Assembly: GCF_005239225.2 (NCBI RefSeq)
Contig: NC_133297.1
Location: forward strand, 11,892,147 to 11,956,146
Direction: 5' to 3'
Source: Populus alba
Lineage: Eukaryota; Streptophyta; Magnoliopsida; Malpighiales; Salicaceae
DNA: 64,000 nt
Both the position numbers and the translations under genes were made by a program. The notes beneath the pieces were generated by a model that was not told the origin of the DNA, did not search any database, and saw only the letters and a list, made by a program, of their open reading frames with translations. Each line of letters starts with the position of its first letter. Position 1 is the first letter of the stretch. Shown piece by piece: positions 25,991-37,400 of the stretch.

Positions 25991-26614
25991 AAATAATATT
26001 AAATATTAAAGATGTTGCCAAGATAACAAATAATTGTGTAATTGTGCTTGCAAAAGTCAGACAATTGACTTTTGTTAGTGCACTTAATTTCTATGTATCT
26101 ACCCTACCCAATATAAATTCCTGTTACTTTATGAAAGAAATGCATGTTTCAGTTTTTAATTTAATAATTCTAGAATCATACTGTCAGATAATTCAATTAT
26201 ATAACGCCAGCCAAAGCAAATAACGTAATCAGATTATTTTAAAAATATTGGTGCTGTATAGGACTTGAATTGTTCCTGACTATGTAGCTCCCAACAACCA
26301 CTGAAGTGTTTAGACCATGAGTGAATCCATTCCCTACCGAAGTCACTTGTCTTAGATTGATCTCGATTAATTAAGATTAAACACACATAATCCTACTCCA
26401 CCCAGGAATTAAGATACTATTCTTTGGAGAGAGGATGGCATTGACAAGATGATGACATCCTTGTATATATATATATTCAACTGGTTTAATAATATTGTGA
26501 TGTGGTGGAGCCGAACAACTACCCTTTTGAAACTGCTAAAGCAACGCTCTCGAGTGGAATTTTGACCTTTGCGATGCTACAGTCCGAGCATAAAAACGCT
26601 TGAACCAGACAGTC

Positions 26615-26639
26615 TATATATATATATATATATATATAT
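26615..26639. repeat. (TA)n microsatellite
   Basis: Uninterrupted TA dinucleotides in the AT-rich spacer. Confidence 0.9.
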
Positions 26640-26814
26640 CCTCTTGCAATCAAGTGGGGGATAGGAGATTGACTAGGTTATTGTAAGCTGTCTTCTAGAT
26701 TCCAATAATTAACATCAATTCAGTTCAGTTTCTCTTTTAGCAAGCCATGCATGTGAGTGAGAATTGGATGCTCAGAGCCATTGAAGATGAATTGCTTGTC
26801 TGAGAATTATAATA

Positions 26815-26985
26815 TATTAGAGATTATTTTTTAAAGTGTTTATTTACTTGAAAATTATATTTTTATTTTTTAAAATTTATTTTAGATATCAACACATTAA
26901 AGTAATATAAAAATGTAAAAAATAATTAATTTAAAGTTAAGAAATATTAAAAAAAATTAAAACCCTACAATATAAAACAGTGACT
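26815..26985 (+). repeat. Copy of the dispersed AT-rich repeat
   Basis: The core TTTTTTAAAGTGTTTATTTA is followed by TTTTAGATATCAACACATTA and a stretch near AATTAATTTAAAGTTAAG, in the family order. The termini are not well preserved. Confidence 0.5.
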
Positions 26986-29962
26986 AAAGCAACACCTCTT
27001 TGCTAGAACCTACCTTTTTTAAAAATAAAACAAGAGTAGATTGATATTAATAAAGGAAAAGACATAAAGCCAAAAATCAACAGCTGGGAAAAGACAGCCA
27101 GGCATCACAAAGAAAAATATTTAATTTTAATTAATTATTTTTGTCTGAGCTCCGAGCCTTAAATTCATTAGCTCAACCATCACTACTTGTAATTAATGAT
27201 CTTTTACTTGGTAAAACAAGTCACTTTTCGTGCAAATTTCAAGTAGAAATTCCTATAGCTCTGCATATTTGAACACCTACTGAGATTAATATTATTCACC
27301 ATGCGTGAGCAATAGTTTTTGTTTTTATGCCGTTATTTTTAATATAAGAAAATATATAATAATCTAATTTATTTTCGAAGGTATTATGTGAATACATGAT
27401 ATTATAACATAAATGAATAATATTATGAACTTTGATATTTATTTCATCTACTTATATAAGCTACAAATTTTATGAGAATTTTTTTAACATAAATGAAAAT
27501 ATTTAAGAGTCTGGCTTAGTTTAAAAACAAATAAAATATATTTTTTCAAAAAAAAAAAATTTAAATATACAAACAAAACAACTTTTAATTTTTTGGCTTA
27601 TTAAATTTTGGTTGACCAACTGTATCAAGGGATTAATTACCAGACAGATTGACCGAGATAAAAACATACTTACATCTTAGGTTGAACTAGCAATTTTATT
27701 TTTTTTCTTTTTATGTCGAATCAACTTCTACCTCTTCCATAGATCATAGCTCCTAGGCAGTGATTGATTGATGTTTATATCCTCAACGACTACAATTTGT
27801 ATTGGCTACTTTATCAGAAATGTGTTGCTATAGATAGTATTTGAGTCGTCTTTTTAAGAAATCAAAAGACGTTTCACTTTATTTCCCTCTCCTCGACATC
27901 TCACTTACCATCGTTCTCCCAGTGGTCCTTAATTTCGTGTCTTAGGCAATGCAAGACTTCCTTGTGTCTCTTAGTAAATGGCTCCCCGAGTGTGAAATTA
28001 GGAGATGGTCAAAATCTCGTTTTTTAGTTCTTAGTGGACGTTGTTGATGAGCAGCTTGTCATGCTTATTTATATATGCGTGTGTGTGTATTGGTATAATT
28101 TTAGTTGGCTAAGTTCGGGTCATTATATATTTTAAAAAATAAAATATTTTTTCATGTTTTTTATATAAAAAAATCCGAGTTTTGTCACTGAACCAGCCCC
28201 GGTTCGAAGCCCCGGCTGATGGATTCGGGGTCCAACTACGGAGCGGGCTGGTTTCCGAACTAGTTTTCGGAGATTAAAGAATGGGCTCGAGAGTGAGTCG
28301 TCTCGAATGTCATTTCATGTGGACCCAACATTTGATGACTTGATTTTACCAAATCCAAGGAGGGAAGAAATCAAGGAAAAAGACTCATATTCGACGGAAC
28401 CCATATAGGCCCACTCTCTGGTGGAGTGGGGCCAGGAACCATGGTCAAGATAAGAACCCACGCACTTTTCTTTGTTGATCATGGCAACCTTTTCAGCTTG
28501 TTAGCGGCGTTTGATCGGGGAGTCTTTCCTTTTATTTTTAAGACAAAAATCATATTTACTCTTAAAGTTAAAACTATCGAGGGTAGTGTTGATTTTTTTA
28601 CTTCAACTCTCTTTTATCATTTTTATCTTTAAATTATCCTGATTTTTTAATTATATTTTCGTTAGATTCATTTAATGAAATCATCAAATTTTATACAAAT
28701 CGATGTCGTTTAATTATAAAATAAAATATAAATATGGATAAAAATCTAAAATTAATCAGGACTTTTTTATTGAAGATTTTTTAAAATTTGAGAATAAAAT
28801 TGATATCATCAAATATTATCTATATAATTGGAGCGTGTTTTTTAGATTTTTCCTTTATTTATTTATTTAGAATATTTTTTTTCCTGAAAGCGTAGGTGGC
28901 TTTAGCGTGTAAATGAACTTTTTAGCGAATAATTATTGAATAGTGCCGATAAACTGTATACCACTTTTATCTAAGGCCCATTTACATGATGTAAAGGCTT
29001 ACAGTTCCTTGGAAATATTTCTTTCATAAAGGCCTAAATCCAATGCAGTTTAGTATGGAGATTTTTTTTTAACAGCCCGTTAGGCTTCAGCAAGCCCCAA
29101 ATTCAGGCCTAACAATTATTTAAGAGTCTGCCCAAATCAAATTCACAGTCGTTTTCCTTTTCCAATTATCAAAAAAGATGTATTTTTTAAAATTTTTAAT
29201 TTTTTTAAAAGTATTTTAGAAACATTTTTTTTTTTTTAAAAAAAGGTCGAACTTATATGCTTTGTAGGCTTGAACTGAGGAAGGCGCTTCTGTGCTTGGC
29301 TTCCAACACAGACCAGCTTTGCACTCAACTATACCAAAGTTTATGATTTATAAATAAAGTTATTGTGCTTTCGAGTGCTTATTGCTTACCGATCTAAGGT
29401 AACTAAACTTGGAACTGGAAAGAAGATTTGCACTCAAATGCACTTTCTTTTTCTATAATGACCTTACTCATTTTGCAGCTGTGATGCTGGATGAAATAAT
29501 TTTCTTGTCACCTTCATAGCGCGGTTCATTTTGCGTTCAAATACCGTTTCCAAAAGTCAAATGTGTGTCCCCTCTGTCTGCTACTTATGCTTGGTTGACC
29601 AGCTGAAAATGGCCTCCAGTAGGGTATATTTAGTTCTTGAAAGAAATTATTCCTCGAGGAATTGCCATGGCAGGAGAAAGACCGTTGTCCTTTTAATTTC
29701 TTTTTCCGGTGATCTTCTTGTTTTCATCTTCTTTGACTCCATATGAGTCAAAATACACCTGCTAACTATTCCATCCCAAGTTTCTTCTTTTAGCCATTGA
29801 CAACCAGGTCCAAGCATTTCGTGTTGATCTCAGATTTAAGCAGTATGTTGGTTGGACTTGGTAGTCTAAAAGAAAAAACTTGAGAAGGAGAAGTTAGCAC
29901 CTACATTTTGTGTTTTTGACTGTTTTATTAGCATCTTTAATGGTTCTTTCTTCGAATTACAG

Positions 29963-30115
29963 CTGCCGGGAAAACTGAAGGCAAATCTGTGAACCAGCTT
30001 CCGCATGAAGCTCCCTGGACTCATACAAGGTCGTTCATTAATTAAACCTTGGAAGTATGCCACCGAGGATCCTGAGCAATATTATTGCGACAAAATTGAG
30101 GAAATTTGTTGGTGA
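29963..30115 (+). other. Unidentified coding-like segment, possibly a broken exon
   Basis: After an acceptor-like site (TTCGAATTACAG, ending 29962) the plus strand has one open frame containing KSVNQLPHEAPWTHTR that stops at 30037-30039. An overlapping frame from an ATG at 30005 contains KPWKYATEDPEQYYCDKIEE and stops at 30113-30115. The acidic and aromatic composition of both is unlike the surrounding random AT-rich frames, as if one exon had suffered a small indel. I do not recognise the family. It may be a pseudogene remnant or chance. Confidence 0.2.
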
Positions 30116-30896
30116 GATGCTGCTCGAGGATGGTTGCACTTTATTTTATGCCACAATGTCCACAATATCAACTTAAATTATTCTTTTGTAGCTATACATG
30201 AAAATCACTTCTAAATTTGAGAGGAAAATTAAAATTAAAAAAAGAGAGAGAGAGAGAGAATATGAGTTAAGAAAAGTGTATGAAAATCTGAAAAAACATT
30301 ATTGAAAACTTTTCATTTACCCTTTTTAAAAGTTAAAAGGTTAAATAATTAATAATAGTAGTAATCATAATTATTTCTCATATTATTAATATTTAATTAA
30401 CCATCATAAAATAAAATTAAATATGATCTTAAATTTATATTTTTTTAGTTGAAAAAACTGTTTAGATTTGTATCTAAAAGAGACTGTTAATATTCATAAA
30501 TTAAACTAAATAAATAACAAGTTGAAAGAAATAGTTATTCATGGACCACAATAAAGTTTAAATTTTAGCTAATTTTAGCTAGTAAAAAATAATTTTTTAT
30601 AAACTAAAATATTATTTTACAACAAACTCATACATGAGCTGAGTCAGTCCAAGACGTGCATGTATGAGTTTAAATCAAAAGTCTACTTTATTTATAATCT
30701 CTCCCTTCTAAAAGTTTGGATGCTTTGATCCTAATTTTAACTTTCAAAATACCTATTTTATAAATGTTAAGAAAGTCTTGTTTTTTTTCTATATGAAATA
30801 GAAGCTTTTAAAGAGTTTTGGGTTTATCAAAACATGTCAATCAACAATTCTTTAATATCAATTTTTTATTCACCCATAATTTATTTAAATCATATT

Positions 30897-31085
30897 TAAG
30901 GCATGTTTGAAAGTGTGATATAAGATTGTTTTTTCAAAATGTTTTTTACTTGAAAATACCCAAAAATAATATATTTTTTAATATTAAAATATTAAAACGA
31001 CCTAAAAATATTAAAAGAATTAATTTAAAGCTAAAAAGAAATCAAAAAATTTCAAAAACATAATGTTAAACAAGACCTTATATTC
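30897..31085 (+). repeat. Copy of the dispersed AT-rich repeat, 230 bp past the TPK gene's 3' end
   Basis: It starts GCATGTTTGAAAGTGTGATA, continues AAAATGTTTTTTACTTGAAA and AAAACGACCTAAAAATATTA, and ends near TTTCAAAAACATAATGTTAAA. Both family termini can be recognised. Confidence 0.55.
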
Positions 31086-31312
31086 CATGTTACAGCGCTA
31101 CTAAATTTCAAAAAAAGTTTTAAGCTAAAAAATGATTGAACCCACTTTTCATTTGAGTTCAAATGTTAACATTGACGATGTTCTTAAACAAATTTCTCAG
31201 CAATGATACCATCTAGCTTTCTTCTTGTTTACACTGCAGAACGTCATCAAGCCCTGCCTATTCCCATGGCTAAATCTGGATGCCCTGTTCCAAAAGTAAA
31301 ACATGAACAACC

Positions 31313-32921
31313 CTAGTGACGTTGCATGAGATCCGCAACAGTGATTTTGCCACAGCTGGTACTAACTAATGAATCAAATTGGTTGCAGATCTGAAGCATG
31401 TCTTTCTCTGCTATCTTCCCCATCTCCTTAAGCTTGTAAATAACAAATTCAGATTTGCTGCAACCATAAAAGAAACCAACAAGGCGTATCAAGCACAGAC
31501 AGCCTGAACAAATTGCTGTACAGTGTGTTACCATTATTATGCTTGCATTGAAATCTTAAACATGCTACATAATCTGATTTACAAATACCGAAATTGCTAG
31601 ATATAACTTTAAGGACATCCTTTAGAACAATCCTAAGATGTAATAAGCTGTGTTCATGCTTCTTTCTTCCCAGATCAATGTTGCCTGGTAGTTGTGCGAA
31701 GCTTAGAGGAACCCTGTTTTTAATTCCATCACAACACCGCATTATTGTGCCAAGTTATCGATTGAAATCAAGTTTGGAAATATCAGGTAGGAAGGGAAAA
31801 GTAAAAGAATATAGCAGTCAGCGAAGGGTTATTAGGATTTTGATCAACCTAGCCTTAACTAGAATCCTGTTTACAGAAAATCATGAACATTACCTGATGG
31901 ATCCATCATTATCAAGGTCTGCGGCTACTAAATCGCCGAGTGTCATCTTTCTGTGAAGAATCCATTTCGCAATCCTGCGATTTCTCTTGTCAATCCTTAG
32001 CTCAGTCAGGTATAGAAATGCCCTGGCAACTGCCAATGTGCTTACTAATAGCCAAATAATGGCAAAACATCTTCCAGGTATGGTCGAGAAAGCAAAATCC
32101 CCATAGCCTACGGTTGTCACAGAAGTAACAGACAGATAAAAACTATCAACCCAATCCAGGTTCTCTAGGCAGTGCGCTGAAATAGTTCCTACCGCAATGC
32201 AAACAAAGACAACTGCTGAAGCCAAGCCCACTTTCATCCTGATCCTCATTCTACCTTTAGCTTTGTCTATCATATAAGCTTGGACCATAGTGATGGACTT
32301 GCTCTCATCCATGGTGCTTAACAGAACTGCTTCTTGCCTATCGCAAATGTATGTGACCAAACCATTTAGCAAAATATCGATGAAACCAAAACCAACCAAA
32401 ACGAAAACACAAGTAAATAACTTGGTAAATGTTGTATCTGGAACAATATCACCGTAGCCTATGGTGCAAAGAGTGACAACGGTGAAGTACAAGGCGTCTA
32501 CAGGCTTGATTGTTTCAGTTCCCTTGAATCTACCACCGACAAGGAATATCAACACAACGACCAATATATACAAGAATACGGCAATAAAAGCCTGCCGAAC
32601 GATCAAAGGAGTAGATTTTGGGGCTTGTCGGGGGTCAAAAGAATCCGTAAAAGACTCCTTGGAGTCAGTAAACACAGATGGAGCTGAATGGGATCGGTGA
32701 GCGAGTCTTGTTTTCTCTTTGTTCAAATTGGCTATGAGATTTACAAATGAAGAAGTGTTTGGTGTAGTGATAATGGGGATAATGACATCATGAGTTACAA
32801 GATGTGCAGTCGATTGACGTAGAGACTGGCCAAGATCAAGGTAGTTAGAGGGATGTTCTCTTCTTGGTGATGACCTGCTGATCTCTTCTGCTACTGTTTT
32901 GGAGAGAAAAGGTTCATCCAT
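31313..32921 (-). CDS. TPK3: Two-pore (tandem-pore) potassium channel, TPK2/3/5 type
   Basis: K+-selective channel subunit that works as a dimer; family members sit in the vacuolar or another internal membrane. Two exons on the minus strand, 32921-31894 and 31457-31313, give 390 aa. RSHSAP (76-81) fits the RSxSxP 14-3-3 binding motif. Membrane helices lie at about 108-129, 167-190, 231-250 and 284-306. Each pore loop has an intact selectivity filter, TIGYGD (153-158) and TVGYGD (270-275). A canonical Ca2+-binding EF-hand loop starts at D335 (DLDNDGSISKSE) and is split by the intron, as usual in the family. The second EF-hand near the C-terminus lacks acidic ligands and looks non-functional. 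TPK3 is chosen over TPK2 or TPK5 from the WRKY28 and DUF1296 neighbours. No truncation is seen. Confidence 0.93.
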
Positions 32922-33663
32922 GTTAAATCAGCATGATTTGAGACAGGGGGCATCAATTCTTTGGTTTTCCATGCTAGAGATGTTCTTGTTTTCCAAGGTG
33001 TTACCGAACAATTCCAGCAAGAAGTCAATACACTTGGGGTAGAGTTCCTGTTTTGATTTTGGTTCATCTAACAGTCAAATGTAGCAACTCGCTATTTCGA
33101 ATGTCACTCACGTGTCTGTTGTTGTTGGGAAAAACTTCCAAACATTTGGGTTAGCTACCCCTCTCCATTTAAAGCCATTAGTCAATGATATAAACCCGAT
33201 TGCATCAAGCAAGGGCCACTCCCTCAATTCCATTCTCTTATAAGTTGCTGCTAGTACATTCGCATGCAGCTGCAAAAATCAATGTTTTGTGGCGACTGAC
33301 TAGTATCACTACTTGAATGGTTACGACTACACATTCGCTACAACATTGTGAATTTGTGATATAATTAATAGTATTAAATCTTGCTAACGTCTCACTAAAT
33401 CTTGACCAAAATGATTATTTGGCAAGGCGACTGAGCTGCCATACGTCGAACACATCTTGCTGCATCATTGTATATAAATCAGAGCTTTCGGTTCTAAACA
33501 ACCAAAAAAAGCCTCACTCACTGAATTAGTATTGACAGAATTATCTCATCTTTCGACAATCTCATTAATGGGTTATGAGAGTGCGAAAGGGATGAGGCCG
33601 AGGCCCAAGGACTCGAGTACAAGCCTTGAGGTTGGAGAATATTCAGATTTAGGTCCCCTACCA

Positions 33664-33664
<1 letters not shown>

Positions 33665-33694
<30 letters not shown>
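33665..33694 (+). repeat. Poly(A) tract of 30 bases
   Basis: A pure A run follows a GC-balanced segment (about 33560-33664), as at the 3' end of a retroposed SINE or transcript copy. No target-site duplication or Pol III box pair is clear, so the origin is open. Confidence 0.6.
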
Positions 33695-33697
<3 letters not shown>

Positions 33698-34185
33698 AGC
33701 AGCAGCAGTAAGAGAGAAGTATCATAGGCCTTAGCTTGCTACGAATCGTTGTTTAAAGATTTTCACCCACGGGGATCAACTTGGTCGTGGTCAATTTAAA
33801 CCGCAAAATGGCGAAGAACTCGAAGGCAATGAGTTCGTCAAAATTTGTTTTCATGGGAAACTGGTGGACACGAGTATGGAAAACATGTTCCGCAATATCT
33901 TATACTTGATTCTGTGGATGTGTTGGCCATCCATAGTCGACAACTACTGGCAAAATGTGGCACATAAATACAAGTGATATGCACTATTAAGAACCAACTG
34001 CACTTTCTGCCTCGACATTCATTAGCTTTCTCGCATGTAATTTCTTTAACTGACGAGAACATAAGCACAGGAGAGGCACTAACAGGGAATGCACCTGCAA
34101 CAGTTGGGAGCTTGATAATTGGACAGCTTTTTTCTGACCTGTGTTCGTGCTCAAACATCGTAACCAGTTGATAGAGCTCTAATCT

Positions 34186-34431
34186 TCAAACTGCAACATG
34201 CTCTTCAGGAATGGGTTTATTCGATCCAAGGCATAGCGACCCAGTTGCAATTAGTATGACTACCGGAGAGACAAGGACGCCAGAAAACAGAGTGAATGCG
34301 TAAGGTAGCTCTACAGCTTCCAGCATTCCACCCATATGGATCCCAAAACATTCCAGTGATGATGGATAAATTATGTCACTGAAAGGCTGTCTCCCTACAG
34401 AAAGAAGCACAAGCATAATGAGGAACATCAT
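34186..34431 (-). other. Unassigned hydrophobic ORF, 81 codons
   Basis: The product begins with a strongly hydrophobic stretch (MMFLIMLVLL), has a second one near its centre (GVLVSPVVILIATGS) and ends PIPEEHVAV. It could be a small membrane protein or the last exon of a lost gene: a TTCCAG acceptor-like site lies just upstream at 34436-34441 (minus strand). No family is recognised and no neighbouring exon is found, so it is weakly supported. Confidence 0.2.
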
Positions 34432-34969
34432 AGCCTGGAAAGTTTATCCTTTTTGTACACCTTGGTGTGGATTGGCAGAACACTGGAACTCCATGAACAG
34501 AGATCGAAATAAGATCTCCCATGTTGCCTTAATTTGACTCGTCAGCAAGTAGGACAAAGTTATTATATGCATAAATAATCAAATATAATCGCTACCATTG
34601 ACGATGTTTATTCATCTTCCGAGAGATCAATTTTAGAAGAATTTTTTATCAAATACAATGATGGGCAATTCATATTTATGAAACAAAACTATTTTGAATC
34701 ATCGTTTAATCATTTTGACTAAAATTATTTTTGTACAATTATCAAATCTCAATCTTCGATGATACCATCATCTAATCATTTTAACTACTACTAATTGCCA
34801 AATCATTTCGCCGTTGTTATTGCCATTGCTGATAACATCCTTTTCATCGTATCCATCCATTAATTAATTATAACTCATCATGATCAAGCTCGTTTTCACT
34901 GTTACTCTCTAGTTTCGGAACGACTATATTGCCTTCACAATAATCACAACATCACCACTTATAATGCGC

Positions 34970-35260
34970 TGTATTGAAGCTGCCTCCCTGCGAGTCCTTT
35001 GGAATGGAAGTCCAACTGAAAGTTTCCCTCCCATGGGGATCCTCTCTCCCTGCATATTTTCGTGCTATGTTTGATAAGGTTCATGAAATTAGGGTGGGGA
35101 GTAATGCATGATAATTCAAGTCTCTGGACAGGTGTGCTGCGGGGAAAGTACCTAAAGACAGATGGTAGTCTACCCTTTCCACAGGCTAGAGGAAGAGACT
35201 CTCCGCTTTCGAAAGCTTTATGTAAAACTTGGCCTAAGACGGTGGACGCAGTCGAATCAA
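34970..35260 (+). mobile_element. LINE (L1-type) reverse-transcriptase relic, internally deleted
   Basis: Two frames carry fragments of a non-LTR reverse transcriptase. The first reads SLRVLWNGSPTESFPP followed by LSP, like the RT segment before the LSPYLF motif. The second, from about 35050, reads IFVLC, then FMKLGWG, NSSLWTGVLRGKYL and SPLSKALCKTW, like the C-terminal part of plant L1 ORF2. The parts normally between these motifs are missing and the frames do not join, so this is a dead fragment. Family membership rests on motif resemblance. Confidence 0.65.
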
Positions 35261-36605
35261 GAGTTGAGATGACAGTCATTCGCTCATCTACTTCCTTTGC
35301 AGGTAAAAATGATAGGAAGCATCTAGTAGGTACATGAAAACTTGAAATTAAAAGATTTAATTTTTTTTATAGTTTTATATTTGAATAATGTGATTATTAA
35401 TATTAATAACCACTAAAATCTTGTTAACTTCAAGTCTCATAAAAATTATTCGAGATATATACAAGCTGGTCCAGATACTCCATATAAATAAAAAAATATA
35501 ATGATAGTGATCGGTTATTTTTATAGTTGGTGGAAGTTTATAAATTGTTAATTTTAAGATTTATAAAATTAATTGAAATACACGTAAATTAGTCTGAATA
35601 TTTATATTAATTAAAAATAATAATAATAGTAATAATAATAATAACCTTAAAATATTTACTTTTTAAAAATTATTAATTTGAATATTATAAATATAAAAAT
35701 TACTGAAATTTATCTAATTATTAATTTTAAAATTTCAGAAAATTAGTTAAGATGTAATAAACGTTGCGCACTCAAACAATAGTGGTGTACTTAAAAAATA
35801 ATAATAATGGCGATGGCTAGCCACCCCCACCAGCTGCGAATTTGGGTGGAGACAGTCTAGTAGTGGTGTACTTTCTCATTAATTCAGTCGGCTTCCAAAG
35901 CCTATGTGGGTGAAGATGGTTCGAAGACATTACGCTACGGATCCTTGTTGCAGCAACTGTCCTCAAGTGACATAATCAGTGATACACGTGTTAAGAGAGT
36001 GTCCTTTAGCGAGGAATGTCTGAAATACCCTTGTCAAGCCCGGGGAAAAAGACTAGTTAGCTAACTTGGGGGCTGATCACTGATATTGAAATAGCAAAGC
36101 AGGAACTGCTTGCTAGAGATTGAAAACCGACGATAACTCGTATTTCGGGAGGCAAACTCGGCAACTGATTAGCTAGCTAATTTTGGTTTGATCAAAAGTC
36201 CTTTGAACCAAGATCTTTTGTTAATTAATGTTCTGCATGTTGTTTCGATCTTGTACTATGATATGATAAGATCTACTTATCCTCGTAATAATTTGGGATT
36301 TAAGCCATGATCTCAACCACAACTAAAAATAAAGTATTTTCATTTTAAAAATAAATTATTTTTTTTGGTAGCCACCCTTTTTTGATGTCATGTGTGACTT
36401 ATTTCAGTAATCATTAATAATCCTTTTGATATTGTTAAATTTGTTTCATAGAAATTTTTTTGATGATATCAATAATATCATAATTGAAATTTCAATATAT
36501 CTTTAAGATTTTTTTTTTAATCTTTCTTTTATTTCTTTTATCATTGTAATTTATACTAGCTTATCTAATAATTTCTTTGAAAATATCGTGTTTTTCACTA
36601 ATAAT

Positions 36606-37082
36606 TGTAGGGAATTCCGACTGGTGATATACTGATATTTGTCCATCGAAGACTAAGCACACTAACACAATATTTAACGTGGTTCGGCGAACCGCCTACA
36701 TCTACGGGAGAAGCCATTTGATTATATAGGGAGATAACAAGATTTACAGCAATAGAGAAGGAGGAATTATTCCCTCTTTAGCAACTCTTAACCTCACTCT
36801 ATTTCTCTCTTCTTAGTGCTGCAATGGCAGCCCACTCTCTCCTATATTTTTCACATCTTTAGCTCTAATATCTCTCACTCAACTCTCTCATTTTACTCTC
36901 TAATGTATGCCTCTATTTATAAGCATCCATGGTAGCTTCTCATGCTCTTTTTGTCAACAATGATGGTTGCCAAACTTGCTAAACTTTGACATTAGTCAAT
37001 GGTTGTTGACTGCCACCAACAACCCACCATTGGAGCCTCCTTCTTTGACAATGGCAGCAACATAATTGACAATATTCCAACA
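36606..37082 (-). mobile_element. Solo LTR, probably of a Ty1-copia type retrotransposon
   Basis: A 477-bp unit has LTR ends: on the minus strand it starts TGTTGGAATATTG and ends ATTCCCTACA, so the 5'-TG...CA-3' rule holds with a short imperfect inverted repeat. Flanks are ATAAT (36601-36605) and ATAAC (37083-37087), a likely 5-bp target duplication with one mismatch. On the minus strand it carries a TATA box (CTTATAAATAGAGG) and, near its end, a GAACCACGTTAAATATT stretch typical of plant copia LTRs. No internal domain, primer-binding site or second LTR adjoins it, so it is a recombination-derived solo LTR. Confidence 0.75.
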
Positions 37083-37224
37083 ATAACATTTTAAAATATG
37101 TGTTTTTTAATTGCAACATGTTGTTAATTTACCCAAAAAAAAATCAATATCTTCTTGAATTTTTATCTTGAAGATATTGTAATACAAAATGAACAGGCCC
37201 TTGATTGCATTTTAATTAAGGAGA

Positions 37225-37400
37225 GGTATATGAAAGTGTGGTAGTGGTTGCTTTTTTAAAGTGTTTTTTATTTGATAAATGTTTTAAAATAATATATTTT
37301 TTATTTTTAAAAATTATTTTAGATATAGTATATCAAAACAATTTAAAAATATTAAAAAATTAATTTTAAATAATAATAAGAATTTACCCAAAACCTATTT
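37225..37400 (+). repeat. Copy of the dispersed AT-rich repeat, beside the solo LTR
   Basis: It starts TGAAAGTGTGGTAGTGGTTG, then TTTTTTAAAGTGTTTTTTAT, AAAATAATATATTTTTTATT and ATATCAAAACAATTTAAAAA. The 5' terminus is well preserved; the 3' end fades out. Confidence 0.55.

Larger units (their letters stand above)
14257..31312. other. Long AT-rich intergenic region, no convincing gene
   Basis: About 17 kb separates the WRKY and TPK genes. I see no ORF with family resemblance. It contains microsatellites, at least five copies of the dispersed AT-rich repeat, and several less AT-rich patches (about 15.4-15.7, 20.3-20.5, 21.3-21.5, 24.3-24.5, 28.2-28.45 and 29.4-30.1 kb) that may be old transposon pieces or regulatory DNA. 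The patch at 16.2-16.3 kb holds GACCGGG/GTTGACCC words of a repeat type also seen near 51.1-51.4 kb. Overlapping ORFs at 16858-17152 on both strands look fortuitous. Confidence 0.6.

Noticed and set aside
32461..32700. Plus-strand ORF inside the TPK gene
   Set aside because: Shadow of the minus-strand TPK coding exon.
33785..33955. Possible receptor-kinase-like fragment (GDQLGRGQF, NGEELEGNEF)
   Set aside because: Resemblance to a kinase glycine-loop region is too weak; the lysine and catalytic motifs are absent.
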